Source: Arthrobacter sp. PsM3 (lineage in GTDB: Bacteria > Actinomycetota > Actinomycetes > Actinomycetales > Micrococcaceae). From it: a DNA stretch of 64,000 bases. The DNA lies in NCBI RefSeq assembly GCF_030433895.1, contig NZ_JARUXE010000008.1:82790-146789 (forward strand), read 5' to 3'. The notes below the pieces were generated by a model, which was not told the DNA's origin, made no database searches, and was given only the letters and a program-made list of their open reading frames with translations. Below, in pieces: positions 38,549-47,152 of the stretch. The position numbers were made by a program, and so were the translations under genes. The stretch's first letter is position 1; each line of letters begins with the position of its first letter.

Positions 38549-39682
38549 TCATCCCTCTTCGGCCGACGAACGGGGACCCCGCCCCGGGGCCTTGTGGCGC
38601 AGGTACGGCCAGGCCGTGACTCCGGCCATGAGGATCATCGCCGCCAGTCCGCCGACCAGGACGAACTGCCAAGGGTAGATGGCAAACGCCAGGCCGCTGA
38701 AGGCCAGTACACAGGTCCAGAGGTACATCAGGACAACCGCACCCCGGTGCGAGTAGCCGATGTCAAGGAGTTTGTGGTGCAGGTGGCCGCGGTCCGCCGA
38801 CCACGGCGAACGCCCGAGCGCGGTGCGCCGCACGACGGCCAGGCCGAGATCCAGCAGCGGCAGGAACAGCACGGCGAAGGGCAGCAGGATCGGGATGATG
38901 GTGGGGATACCGTTCGCCCGGTCGTACAGCCCGGAGCTGATCTGCCCGGTGGACACAATGCCGGCCGACGCCATGATCAGGCCGATCAGCATGGCGCCCG
39001 AGTCACCCATGAAGATCTTCGCGGGGAACCAGTTATGCGGCAGGAAGCCGATGCAGGCGCCGACGAGGACGGCGGTCAGCAGGGTTGCCAGGTCCGAGCG
39101 GTCCAGCAGCACGGCTGTCCGGTGTACCCAGTAGGCCGTCAGGAAGAAGGCCGTCCCGCCGATGATGGCGACGCCCGCGGCGAGCCCGTCGAGCCCGTCG
39201 ATGAAGTTAAATGCGTTCATGGTGGTCACGATCAGGCCGGCCGTCAGCACGATGCTCATGGCGTCGGTCTCGATGACAATGGGCTCGGGGATGAACGGAA
39301 TGATGGTCATCCGGACCCCCCAGACCGCCACCACCAGGGCCGCGGCGCTTTGTCCGATCAGTTTGACCCACCAGCGCAGGTCCAGCAGGTCATCCGCCAC
39401 GCCCACGAGGACGATCACGGCCGAACCTGCCAGGATCCCCCAGGGTGCGTCGTTGTTACGGAAGATGTCCTTGACGAAGAACGACTGGCTCGCAATGAGC
39501 AGGGCGACGAGGAATCCGGCGAAGATCCCCAGGCCGCCCAGCCTCGACAGGGGGGTCGAGTGCATGTCACGGCTGCGGATCGGCGAGAACAGTTCCATCC
39601 GGTTTCCGACAAGGCGGGCACCCCAGGTCGCCGTATAGCTCACGACTGCCGCTGAGAGCATCATGAGCAGGTACATAATCAC
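38549..39682 (-). CDS. WecA/MraY-family undecaprenyl-phosphate sugar-1-phosphate transferase
   Basis: A 377-residue polytopic membrane enzyme that loads a sugar-1-phosphate (probably GlcNAc-1-P) on undecaprenyl phosphate, starting a cell-wall glycopolymer. Motifs: STPLSRLGGLGI, LVGVADDLLDLRWW (DDxxD), TMNAFNFIDGLDGLAAG (NxxNxxDGxxG), FMGDSGAMLIG, and the cytoplasmic His motif ADRGHLHHKLLDIG. About ten membrane helices. The GTG at 39682 (then IMYLLM) is favoured; the ATG two codons later is an alternative. Rv1302/rfe position. Confidence 0.9.
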   Translation of the reverse strand: MIMYLLMMLSAAVVSYTATWGARLVGNRMELFSPIRSRDMHSTPLSRLGGLGIFAGFLVALLIASQSFFVKDIFRNNDAPWGILAGSAVIVLVGVADDLLDLRWWVKLIGQSAAALVVAVWGVRMTIIPFIPEPIVIETDAMSIVLTAGLIVTTMNAFNFIDGLDGLAAGVAIIGGTAFFLTAYWVHRTAVLLDRSDLATLLTAVLVGACIGFLPHNWFPAKIFMGDSGAMLIGLIMASAGIVSTGQISSGLYDRANGIPTIIPILLPFAVLFLPLLDLGLAVVRRTALGRSPWSADRGHLHHKLLDIGYSHRGAVVLMYLWTCVLAFSGLAFAIYPWQFVLVGGLAAMILMAGVTAWPYLRHKAPGRGPRSSAEEG

Positions 39683-39978
39683 GGCGAAGACACCCGCTTG
39701 AAGCCGTCGGCACAAGGGTCACCCGGTTGCGGAGCCCGGAACCACGGTGATGCCTTGTGACTCCGGGATTGGGGTGAACTCAGTTGCTGTGGGTCTGTCT
39801 TGCAATAAATGAAACTTCTCCGTCGCCGTGCGCAGGGCAGGCAGTGCGTAGTGCCTGACAGGGCTGTATTACAGTGGACTCTAGTCAAGATACTAATGCC
39901 ATCGGCCACCTGTCTTCGCGTCACACGGCCCGTTGCCGGCGGGAAAACCACCGGCGGCCGTGCTGAAAGGAACACTCG
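39683..39978. promoter_or_regulatory. 296-base divergent promoter region
   Basis: Lies between the wecA-type gene (-) and the GT2 gene (+). Less GC-rich in 39780-39900 than its surroundings. AAAGGAA sits before the GT2 ATG. Several TANNNT hexamers (for example within CTAGTCAAGATACTAATG near 39890) could be -10 elements, but none is clearly best. Confidence 0.4.
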
Positions 39979-40875
39979 ATGACCCTGTCGGTTGCAGTTG
40001 CTGCCGTGACGTTTGACCGTCCCCGGGAGCTGGCAGTTCTGCTGAACGCCATCAACAACCAGACAGCAGCGGTCCGCTCCATCTGCCTTGTGGATTCCGG
40101 CACGGTACCCGCCAGGGACGTCGCGGAAGCGCACCGGAATGTGGACTATGTCCGGTCCGAAGCCAACCTTGGAGGTGCCGGCGGCTTCTCCCTGGCGATC
40201 CTCAAGGCAGTCGCCACCGGCGCCGACTGGATCTGGATGATGGACGACGACGCCGAACCCGCCGACCCGGAGTGCCTGGCCACCCTCGTCCGCGAGGCGG
40301 AGGCCCGCGGGCTTGAGGCGGTCGTCCCCCTCGTCGTCGCCCCGGGCCACCCCGACCGGTTGTCCTTCTTCTTCCGTCTGGACGGCAAGGTCACCCACGA
40401 CCGGGCCGAGGTGGAGAAGATCGGTTTCCTGCCGAACGACGGCCATTTCTTCAACGGCGCGCTGATCCGTTCGGATGTCTTCTTCAAGGTCGGGTTGCCG
40501 GACATGCGCCTGTTCATCCGCGGTGACGAGGTGGACTTCACCATCAGGCTCCGCAAGGCCGGGATCAGGTTCGGCACCGTCACGACGACGGCAATCACGC
40601 ACCCGCACGCCTTCGCCGAGACCAAGCATGTCTACGGCGCCCGCTGGCATGTGATCGTGCCGGAATCGGCGTTCAAACGCTACTTCTACTACCGGAACCG
40701 CGGCTACCTGATCCGCCGCCACTTCCGGATCAAGTCGCTCGTCGCCGATGTTGGCGGCTACCTCGGCTACTTCCTGCGCCGGGGGGACCTCCGTGGACTC
40801 GCGGACTGGTTCGGGGCCTTTTCCGCCGGGCTGCGCGGCAAGGGTTTCGGTCCCCTGAAAGACCAGAAGTTCTAG
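39979..40875 (+). CDS. Glycosyltransferase family 2, GlfT1-like
   Basis: A 298-residue cytoplasmic inverting glycosyltransferase. VAVAAVTFDRPRELAVLLNAI is the nucleotide-binding strand-helix; ANLGGAGGFSLAI and WIWMMDDDAEPADPE hold the DxD metal site; FFNGALIRSDVFFKVG and FIRGDEVDFTIRLRKAG (acceptor/catalytic Asp) follow. This set resembles galactofuranosyl- and rhamnosyltransferases of the GlfT1 type. It ends on the same CTAG that ends the tagA/wecG-type gene from the other side. Sugar and acceptor are inferred only as cell-wall polymer. Confidence 0.85.
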   Translation: MTLSVAVAAVTFDRPRELAVLLNAINNQTAAVRSICLVDSGTVPARDVAEAHRNVDYVRSEANLGGAGGFSLAILKAVATGADWIWMMDDDAEPADPECLATLVREAEARGLEAVVPLVVAPGHPDRLSFFFRLDGKVTHDRAEVEKIGFLPNDGHFFNGALIRSDVFFKVGLPDMRLFIRGDEVDFTIRLRKAGIRFGTVTTTAITHPHAFAETKHVYGARWHVIVPESAFKRYFYYRNRGYLIRRHFRIKSLVADVGGYLGYFLRRGDLRGLADWFGAFSAGLRGKGFGPLKDQKF

Positions 40876-41639
40876 CGCCGGGGCTGTAGCCGGCGCCGGA
40901 TCAGCAGCCCGGTGAGCAGCCAGGGCTCACCGAAGACCCGGTAGGCGACGCGCCGCGGGTGGAGGACCAGCCGCCAGGCCCATTCCAGGCCAAGGCGCCC
41001 GAGCCAGCGCGGTGCCAGTTTCTGGATCCCCGCGATCTGCTCGATCGCCCCGCCAACGGCACAGTAGACCGCCGGAGGCAGCGTCGCCAGCCGGCGCGTG
41101 AGCACTTGTTCCTGCAGCGGCATGCCGAGCCCGAGCAGAACCAGCTGCGGACGGAACTCTGCCAGCCACTGCACGGCGGACTCTTCGAGTTCCTCGTTCC
41201 AGCCCTCCCCCGGCATTCCGGCGACCCGGGCGTGCGGGAGCTGGGCAGCCAGCCTGTCCACGGCCTGCGCGTTGGCCACGGGGCCGGCTCCGATCACGGC
41301 GATCCGCTTGAGCCCGTCGACATCGGCCAGCGCGGGGATCCAGTCCGTGGACCCCAGCCGGTAGTCCATCACCGGGACCTCGCCCTGCTGGGCCTCGCCG
41401 CCGCGGGCCCAGAGGATCAGCACCGGGGCGCCGTCAATCAGCACGACGTCACTGTGCTGGTAGAACTCCCGGAAGCCCGGATCGGAGTGGCACAGCGTGA
41501 CGCTGTGGAGGTTGTGGCCCACCACGGTGCGGGTCCCGCCCTCCGCGACGAAGCGGCTGAGCACCGCTGTCAGTTCGGGAACAGTCAGGGGTGTGGCGTC
41601 CACGTCGAGGACGGGGACGCGCTGTCGCGGGAGGCTCAT
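40872..41639 (-). CDS. WecG/TagA/CpsF family glycosyltransferase
   Basis: A 255-residue GT26 enzyme, which adds the second sugar (ManNAc type) to undecaprenyl-linked GlcNAc in teichoic acid or ECA synthesis. VVGHNLHSVTLCHSDPGFREFY, VLIDGAPVLILWAR, VLLGLGMPLQEQVLTRRL and VGGAIEQIAGIQKLAPRWLGRLGLEWAWRLV are family motifs. With the wecA-type gene two loci away it could build a wall-polymer linkage unit. ATG overlaps the sua5 stop (ATGA); the C-terminus overlaps the GT2 stop in a CTAG tail-to-tail arrangement. Confidence 0.88.
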   Translation of the reverse strand: MSLPRQRVPVLDVDATPLTVPELTAVLSRFVAEGGTRTVVGHNLHSVTLCHSDPGFREFYQHSDVVLIDGAPVLILWARGGEAQQGEVPVMDYRLGSTDWIPALADVDGLKRIAVIGAGPVANAQAVDRLAAQLPHARVAGMPGEGWNEELEESAVQWLAEFRPQLVLLGLGMPLQEQVLTRRLATLPPAVYCAVGGAIEQIAGIQKLAPRWLGRLGLEWAWRLVLHPRRVAYRVFGEPWLLTGLLIRRRLQPRR

Positions 41640-42448
41640 GCGGTTCCGGCCCCCGGGTTACGCTCCGCGGCGGCAGCGGACGCTTCGGCTCGCGCCGCAG
41701 CAGGCTCTTCGGCCACCGGCAACTCCGCCGCGGGTTCCTCCGCAGCGGGCGCTTCGGCCACCGGCGCATCCTCCGCAGCGTCCGGCTCCTCGCCGACGCC
41801 CAGCACTTCCGGGACAACCGTGCGGAGCCGCTCCAGGCTGATGGCACCCTGGCGGACTACCCGAAGCGGCAGGGCAGTGGCATCAACGATGGTGGACGGC
41901 AACGCCTCGGCACCTTCGGCCGGACGCGGGCCGCCCTCGAGGTAGACCTCCACGGACTCTGCAAGCTGGGCTTCGGCGTCGGCGGCGGTCTGCGCCGCGG
42001 CCTGGCCCGTGCGGTTCGCCGAGGAGACGGCAAGCGGCCCGGTCAGCGTCAGCAGGTCCTGGGCGACGTCGTCGGCCGGGATCCGCAGGGCGACGGTGCC
42101 CCTGGTCTCGCCGAGGTCCCAGTCGAGGGAGGGCTGTGCGTGCAGGATGAGCGTGAGCCCGCCCGGCCAGAACGCCTCGGCAAGGCGCCGGGCCTCGGCC
42201 GGAACGTCCGTGGCCAGGCCGTCGAGGGCGTTGAGCCGCGGGATGAGGACGGGCGGCGGCATCTTGCGGCTGCGGCCCTTCGAGGCCAGCAGCAGGGTCA
42301 CTGCGAGGGGGGAGAACGCGTCAGCGGCGATCCCGTACACGGTGTCCGTGGGGAAGACCACGCACTTGTGTTCCCGGATGGCCCGCTGGGCATGTTCAAG
42401 TCCTGCAGCGCGTTCCTCAGCTGCCGTGCAATCGTAGCTAGTCGTCAC
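41636..42448 (-). CDS. L-threonylcarbamoyladenylate synthase (Sua5/YciO/YrdC)
   Basis: First enzyme of the tRNA t6A37 modification pathway. The protein has 270 residues. CVVFPTDTVYGIAADAFSP, LLLASKGRSRKMPPPVLI, EAFWPGGLTLIL, VALRIPADDV and AVSSANRTGQ are the YrdC-domain motifs (about 1-205). The last 60 residues are an Ala/Glu/Pro repeat (variants of VAEEPAAE) instead of a Sua5 domain, low complexity and probably disordered. GTG start; AAGAAT-N6-GTG is a weak leaderless layout. Rv1301 position between prmC and the sugar transferases. Confidence 0.92.
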   Translation of the reverse strand: MTTSYDCTAAEERAAGLEHAQRAIREHKCVVFPTDTVYGIAADAFSPLAVTLLLASKGRSRKMPPPVLIPRLNALDGLATDVPAEARRLAEAFWPGGLTLILHAQPSLDWDLGETRGTVALRIPADDVAQDLLTLTGPLAVSSANRTGQAAAQTAADAEAQLAESVEVYLEGGPRPAEGAEALPSTIVDATALPLRVVRQGAISLERLRTVVPEVLGVGEEPDAAEDAPVAEAPAAEEPAAELPVAEEPAAARAEASAAAAERNPGAGTA

Positions 42449-42483
42449 TGGCCTATTCTTTCATCACTGATGCGTTGCCCCGG

Positions 42484-43356
42484 TCACCGCAGGGCAGTCG
42501 GGTCGGCGAGGACGGCACTGGTGGCCCGGTCCTTGCCGTTGAGGTCACGATGGGTGGTCACCGCGGTCCACAGCCCGGATCGCTCCAGCATTGCGGCGAT
42601 CCACCCGGCCTGGACTTCCGCGTGTTCCATCACGAAGTAGCCGCCGGGCACCAGCAGCCTGGCGGCGGAGGCCGCGGCCGCCGTCGGAAGTTCCATGCCG
42701 TCCGCTCCCCCGCCGTACAGCGCCTCGGGCGGATCGTGCAGCGCCACTTCGGGTTCGATGGGGACTGCTTCGGCCGGTATGTAGGGCGGGTTGGACACAA
42801 CGGCGTCGAACGTGCCGTTGTGCCCGGGCAGGGCATCGCGCAGGTCTCCGCGGATGAGGTGGACGCCGAGGGGAGCCAAGTTTTTTGCCGCCCAGGCGTG
42901 CGCGAACTCGCTGTATTCCACCGCATGGACTTCCGCGCCGGGGACCTCGTGCGCAATCGAGCCGGCGATGGCCCCGGATCCGGTGCCCAGGTCCACGACC
43001 TTGGGATGAGCCAGGCCCTGCAGCCGGTCAATCACCAGCTGGACCACGGATTCAGTTTCCGGGCGGGGAATGAAGACCCCCGGCCCGACCGCCAGTTCCA
43101 GGTAGCGGAAGTGCGCCACGCCGGTGATGTGCTGCAGCGGTACGCGCCGGGCCCGTTCGGCGACGAGCTCCTGGTAACCGTCCGGGGCGGGCGTGTCACC
43201 GAGCATCAGGGCGCGGAGCCGGCCGAGACCGACGCCGAGCAGGTGCTCGGCGAGGAGTTCGGCGTCGACCCGCGGGCTCGGGACGCCTGCGGCGGCCAGG
43301 ACGGCGGTGGCCCCGCGGACCGCGTCCGCGAGGCTCAGCCCGGTTCCTTCTGTCAT
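42484..43356 (-). CDS. prmC: Release-factor glutamine methyltransferase
   Basis: Methylates the GGQ glutamine of RF1/RF2. The protein has 290 residues. The SAM-binding signature VVDLGTGSGAIAGSIA and the catalytic DAVVSNPPYIPAEAV are intact, with a helical N-terminal domain (LLAEHLLGVGLGRLRALM). It lies 16 bases after the stop of its substrate gene prfA, the classic pairing. ATG 43356, with a GTG one codon upstream as alternative. Confidence 0.96.
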   Translation of the reverse strand: MTEGTGLSLADAVRGATAVLAAAGVPSPRVDAELLAEHLLGVGLGRLRALMLGDTPAPDGYQELVAERARRVPLQHITGVAHFRYLELAVGPGVFIPRPETESVVQLVIDRLQGLAHPKVVDLGTGSGAIAGSIAHEVPGAEVHAVEYSEFAHAWAAKNLAPLGVHLIRGDLRDALPGHNGTFDAVVSNPPYIPAEAVPIEPEVALHDPPEALYGGGADGMELPTAAAASAARLLVPGGYFVMEHAEVQAGWIAAMLERSGLWTAVTTHRDLNGKDRATSAVLADPTALR

Positions 43357-43372
43357 CACTGCGCGCGCCGGA

Positions 43373-44446
43373 CTAGTCGCCGATGGCGTCGAGGCGGGCC
43401 TGCTCGTCCATCTCGATGGCCGACTGGATGACCGGCTCGAGGTCGCCGTTCATGACCTGGTCCAGGTTGTAGGCCTTGTAGCCGGTGCGGTGGTCCGCGA
43501 TCCGGTTTTCCGGGTAGTTGTAGGTCCGGATGCGCTCCGAACGGTCCATGGTGCGGATCTGCGACTTACGCTGGGCCGAGTTCTCGGCGTCAATCTGCTC
43601 CTGCTGGTGGGCCAGGATGCGGGCGCGGAGGACGCGCATGCCGGCTTCGCGGTTCTGCAGCTGCGACTTCTCGTTCTGCATGGCCACCACGATTCCGGTG
43701 GGAAGGTGGGTGATCCGGACCGCGGAGTCGGTGGTGTTCACGGACTGGCCGCCGGGGCCGGAGGAACGGTAGACGTCGATCTTGAGATCATTCTGGTTGA
43801 TTTCGAGTTCTTCGGGCTCATCCACTTCCGGAAGCACCAAGACGCCGGCGGCGGAGGTGTGGATCCGGCCCTGGGATTCCGTCACGGGAACGCGCTGCAC
43901 ACGGTGCACGCCGCCTTCGAACTTGAGCCGCGCGTAGACGCCCTCGGCGGGATCGTTCGAGTTGCCCTTGATGGCCACCTGGACATCCTTGTAGCCGCCC
44001 AGGTCCGATTCGTTGGCGGAAATCATCTCCGTCTTCCAGCCGCGGGATTCCGCGTACCGGGTGTACATCCGCAGCAGGTCGGCCGCGAACAGGGCAGCCT
44101 CGTCGCCACCCTCGCCGCCCTTGACTTCGAGGATCACGTTGCGGGCGTCGTCCGGGTCGCGCGGGATCAGGAGCCGGCGCAGCTTGGCCGCGGCGGTTTC
44201 CAGCTTGGCCTCCAGCTCGGGCACTTCCGCCGCGAACTCCGGGTCCTCCCCCGCCATTTCCCGGGCAGCCGCAAGGTCATCCTGGATGCCGTGCCAGGCG
44301 TGGTACGCCTCGACGATGCCGTTCAGCTGTGCCGAGCGCCGGCCCAGCTTCCGGGCGAGCTTCTGGTCAGCGTAAACAGCAGGATCCCCAAGCTGTGCCT
44401 GGATGGCATCATGCTCATCCAACAGGCCCTGTACGGACTCAAACAT
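43373..44446 (-). CDS. prfA: Peptide chain release factor 1
   Basis: Recognises UAA and UAG. The protein has 357 residues. [20 protein letters not shown], the GGQ loop [19 protein letters not shown], and the stop-codon recognition region with [14 protein letters not shown] are present. AGAGG before ATG 44446 fixes the start. Copy 2 of the dispersed palindrome begins 38 bases upstream. Confidence 0.97.
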   Translation of the reverse strand: MFESVQGLLDEHDAIQAQLGDPAVYADQKLARKLGRRSAQLNGIVEAYHAWHGIQDDLAAAREMAGEDPEFAAEVPELEAKLETAAAKLRRLLIPRDPDDARNVILEVKGGEGGDEAALFAADLLRMYTRYAESRGWKTEMISANESDLGGYKDVQVAIKGNSNDPAEGVYARLKFEGGVHRVQRVPVTESQGRIHTSAAGVLVLPEVDEPEELEINQNDLKIDVYRSSGPGGQSVNTTDSAVRITHLPTGIVVAMQNEKSQLQNREAGMRVLRARILAHQQEQIDAENSAQRKSQIRTMDRSERIRTYNYPENRIADHRTGYKAYNLDQVMNGDLEPVIQSAIEMDEQARLDAIGD

Positions 44447-44483
44447 TTTCAAACCTCTTTCGACTCTTACCAAGTCTAGTTAC

Positions 44484-44550
44484 TGCAACGCGGGGTCACT
44501 TACGGCCCATTCCAAGGGCCCCGATGGGCTCTAAGTGACCCCGCGTTGCA
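44484..44550. repeat. Dispersed imperfect palindrome, copy 2
   Basis: Arms 44484-44510 and 44524-44550, 27 bases each with two mismatches and a 13-base loop. The left arm shares CAACGCGGGGTCACTTACGG with copy 1. It lies between prfA and rho, exactly where rpmE stands in M. tuberculosis. Confidence 0.9.
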
Positions 44551-44578
44551 GTTGGAGCGGCGTCACTGGTTAACGCAA

Positions 44579-44632
44579 CAACCGCTCGGGTAATTGGCGG
44601 CCCGGGAAGGGCCGCCAATTTCCGAGCGGTTG
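44579..44632 (-). terminator. Long two-part hairpin after rho
   Basis: Outer perfect 11-bp arms (CAACCGCTCGG / CCGAGCGGTTG) enclose an inner perfect 12-bp stem (AATTGGCGGCCC / GGGCCGCCAATT) with a five-base loop. On the minus strand it begins eight bases past the rho stop. No T-run follows, so it may be a 3' stabiliser as much as a terminator. Confidence 0.75.
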
Positions 44633-44639
44633 ACGTCAG

Positions 44640-46829
44640 CTATTTGTCGTTGTCGGACTTCGCACCAAGCGTCGTCTTCTGCACCTGCATGAGGAACTCG
44701 ACATTGCTCTGGGTCTCCCGGATCTTGTTGGTCAGCAGCTCAAGGCTCTGCTGCGTTTCAAGTCCGGACAGGACCCGGCGCAGCTTCCACATGATCTTGA
44801 CTTCCTCGGGGGACAGCAGGTTTTCCTCACGGCGGGTACCGGACGCGTTGACGTCCACGGCCGGGAAGATGCGCTTGTCCGCGAGCTGGCGGGACAGGCG
44901 CAGTTCCATGTTGCCGGTGCCCTTGAATTCCTCGAAGATGACTTCGTCCATCTTGGAACCGGTCTCGACGAGCGCGGTTGCCAGGATGGTCAGTGAGCCA
45001 CCGTTTTCGATGTTGCGGGCTGCACCGAAGAAGCGCTTCGGCGGGTACAGCGCTGCGGAGTCGACACCGCCGGAGAGGATACGGCCGGAAGCAGGTGCCG
45101 CCAGGTTGTAGGCACGGCCCAGGCGGGTCATCGAATCGAGGAGCACCACGACGTCCATGCCCATTTCCACGAGGCGCTTGGCACGCTCGATGGAAAGTTC
45201 GGCCACGGTCGTGTGGTCGTCCGCGGGACGGTCGAAGGTGGAGGCGATGACCTCACCCTTGACGGTGCGCTGCATGTCCGTGACTTCTTCGGGGCGTTCG
45301 TCAACAAGCACCATCATGAGGTGGACCTCAGGATTGTTGGTGGTGATGGCGTTGGCGATGGACTGCAGGATGAGCGTCTTGCCGGCCTTCGGCGGCGAAA
45401 CGATCAGGCCGCGCTGGCCCTTGCCGATCGGGGCAACGAGGTCAATGACCCGGGGGCCGATCTTCTTGGGGTCCGTTTCGAGGCGCAGGCGCTCCGAGGG
45501 GTACAGCGGGACAAGCTTCGCGAATTCGACGCGGTCCTTGAGTTCCTCGGGGGTCTTGCCGTTGACCGAGGTGACCCGGACGAGGGCGTTGAACTTCTGC
45601 CGGGCGGTCTGCTGCTGGCCGCCCTGCGGGGCCTCGCCTTCACGGGGTGCACGGATGGCACCGACGACGGCGTCGCCCTTGCGCAGGTTGTACTTCTTGA
45701 CCTGGGCGAGGGACACGTAGACGTCGTTCGGGCCCGGCAGGTAGCCGGAGGTGCGGATGAACGCGTAGTTCTCCAGCACGTCCAGGATGCCGGCGACAGG
45801 CAGCAGGACGTCGTCCTCGGTGACCTCGACATCGTCGACGTCCGGTCCCTGCACGCGTCCCCGACGGCGGTCGTTGCGGTCGCGGAAGCGGTCGTTGCGC
45901 GAAGTATTATCGCGGCTGTCCTGCCCGCCGGAGCGCTCGGGACGGTCGTTGCGGTCGCGCCGGTTACGGCGGTTCCGGCGGCTGCCGCCGTCAGTGTCGT
46001 CATTGTCGCGGGTGTTGTCGCGGGTGTTATCGCGGCTGCCAGTGTTGTCGCGGGTCTCGCGGGTGCCGGCGGTGTCGTCGCGGCCCCCACGGGTGCGGGT
46101 GCTCTCACGGCGCTGGCCGTCTTCGCTGCCCGGTTCGGCCTGGCGCTGGTCGGAGCGCTGTTCCGTGCGCTCGGCCTGGCGCTGCTCGCCGGAAGCCTGC
46201 TCGGCCGGCGCCTCGACGGCGGGTGCAGCCTGGGCTGCGTTCTGCCCTGTGTTCTGCCCTGCGCTTTGTCCGCCGGACTGCTCGGCAGCTTCGCCGCGGC
46301 GGCGGTTGCGGGTGCGGGGCTGGCGGGTGCGTTCGCTGCCTTCCGTCGCGGAGGCGGCAGAGCCGGACTCGGCAGTGCCGGCCTCGGCGGAAGCGGCCGG
46401 CGCCTCCACTGCGGGTGCTGCCGGGGCCTCGGCCGCGGGGGTCGTGATGACGCCATCGCTGCCGGCGCGGCGGCTGCGTCCACGTCCGCGGGCACGGGGG
46501 TTTTCCTGGGCCGGGGCTTCGGACTCGGCGGCCGGCAGCGCGGCCGGGGCCGCGGACTGGGCGACGGTGCCGTTGTCGGTCGCCTTCTCAGCGGCGCGGG
46601 CCGGAGCCTTGCTCACCGGAGTACCGGCGCGGTGTGCGGAAATGGCGGACACGAGATCGCCCTTCCGCATCCGGGAACCGCCGGAAATCCCCAGCTGGCT
46701 CGCAAGAGCCTGCAGCTGGGCGAGCTTGAGGCCCGCAAGGCCGCTGCTCTTGGCGGGTGCGGCCGTTGACGATCCGGCAGCAGAAGATGATGTTTCCACA
46801 GCTGAAGACAGCTCAGTGGTTTCGGTCAC
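44640..46829 (-). CDS. rho: Transcription termination factor Rho, with long actinobacterial insertion
   Basis: Hexameric RNA helicase, 729 residues against about 420 in E. coli. N-terminal SAP-like domain LAGLKLAQLQALASQLGISGGSRMRKGDLVSAI (about 30-65) is followed by about 250 residues of low complexity: first Ala/Glu, then Arg/Asp/Asn (RDNT units, RRNRRNRRDRNDRP), a known actinobacterial feature that binds RNA. The core follows: DVLLPVAGILDVLENYAFIRTSGYLPG, LVAPIGKGQRGLIVSPPKAGKT and VLLDSMTRLGRAYN. GTG start with GGAAGGA upstream. Probably self-regulated through its leader. Confidence 0.96.
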   Translation of the reverse strand: MTETTELSSAVETSSSAAGSSTAAPAKSSGLAGLKLAQLQALASQLGISGGSRMRKGDLVSAISAHRAGTPVSKAPARAAEKATDNGTVAQSAAPAALPAAESEAPAQENPRARGRGRSRRAGSDGVITTPAAEAPAAPAVEAPAASAEAGTAESGSAASATEGSERTRQPRTRNRRRGEAAEQSGGQSAGQNTGQNAAQAAPAVEAPAEQASGEQRQAERTEQRSDQRQAEPGSEDGQRRESTRTRGGRDDTAGTRETRDNTGSRDNTRDNTRDNDDTDGGSRRNRRNRRDRNDRPERSGGQDSRDNTSRNDRFRDRNDRRRGRVQGPDVDDVEVTEDDVLLPVAGILDVLENYAFIRTSGYLPGPNDVYVSLAQVKKYNLRKGDAVVGAIRAPREGEAPQGGQQQTARQKFNALVRVTSVNGKTPEELKDRVEFAKLVPLYPSERLRLETDPKKIGPRVIDLVAPIGKGQRGLIVSPPKAGKTLILQSIANAITTNNPEVHLMMVLVDERPEEVTDMQRTVKGEVIASTFDRPADDHTTVAELSIERAKRLVEMGMDVVVLLDSMTRLGRAYNLAAPASGRILSGGVDSAALYPPKRFFGAARNIENGGSLTILATALVETGSKMDEVIFEEFKGTGNMELRLSRQLADKRIFPAVDVNASGTRREENLLSPEEVKIMWKLRRVLSGLETQQSLELLTNKIRETQSNVEFLMQVQKTTLGAKSDNDK

Positions 46830-47152
46830 GAAGGATCCTTCCCCCTCGACGGCGTCCAGACTATGAGCTGGACGCGATGATTTGATCTGGGCTGCAGTTC
46901 AGATCTGCAGCCGGGATTTCGGCCTTGCCGGATGGATGTTGGCCAGCACGGCCGGATAGAGCTACACCTGGCGCGTTCCGGAAGAAAAAGGAACGGCGGG
47001 CTGACTTTTCAGGGGTGCAGAGATATTTCTGCGGATTCCTGCGTCAGACCAAAAGCAGGTGGCACCGGAAAATATTGCGCAGTAAAAGATGAGAGAGGCA
47101 ACTTGGCCAACATCGCGGTCTTTGAACAGTAACTGAATTACCGCCTGCGTGA
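46830..47152 (-). promoter_or_regulatory. 323-base gap holding the rho leader
   Basis: No convincing gene. On the minus strand, two perfect hairpins precede the rho ribosome-binding site: GCGTCCAG-N8-CTGGACGC (46852-46875) and GCTGCAG-N7-CTGCAGC (46891-46911). The segment 47000-47110 is AT-richer and may carry the promoter. A long structured leader is what one expects for Rho autoregulation. No clear terminator for thrB was found. Confidence 0.55.

Noticed and set aside
44640..46829. Rho Arg/Asp-rich insert as a foreign fusion
   Set aside because: Long basic/acidic insertions are a known property of actinobacterial Rho.
46932..47132. 66-codon plus-strand open frame in the rho-thrB gap
   Set aside because: Codon use is unlike the other genes, there is no ribosome-binding site, and it runs antisense to the rho leader.
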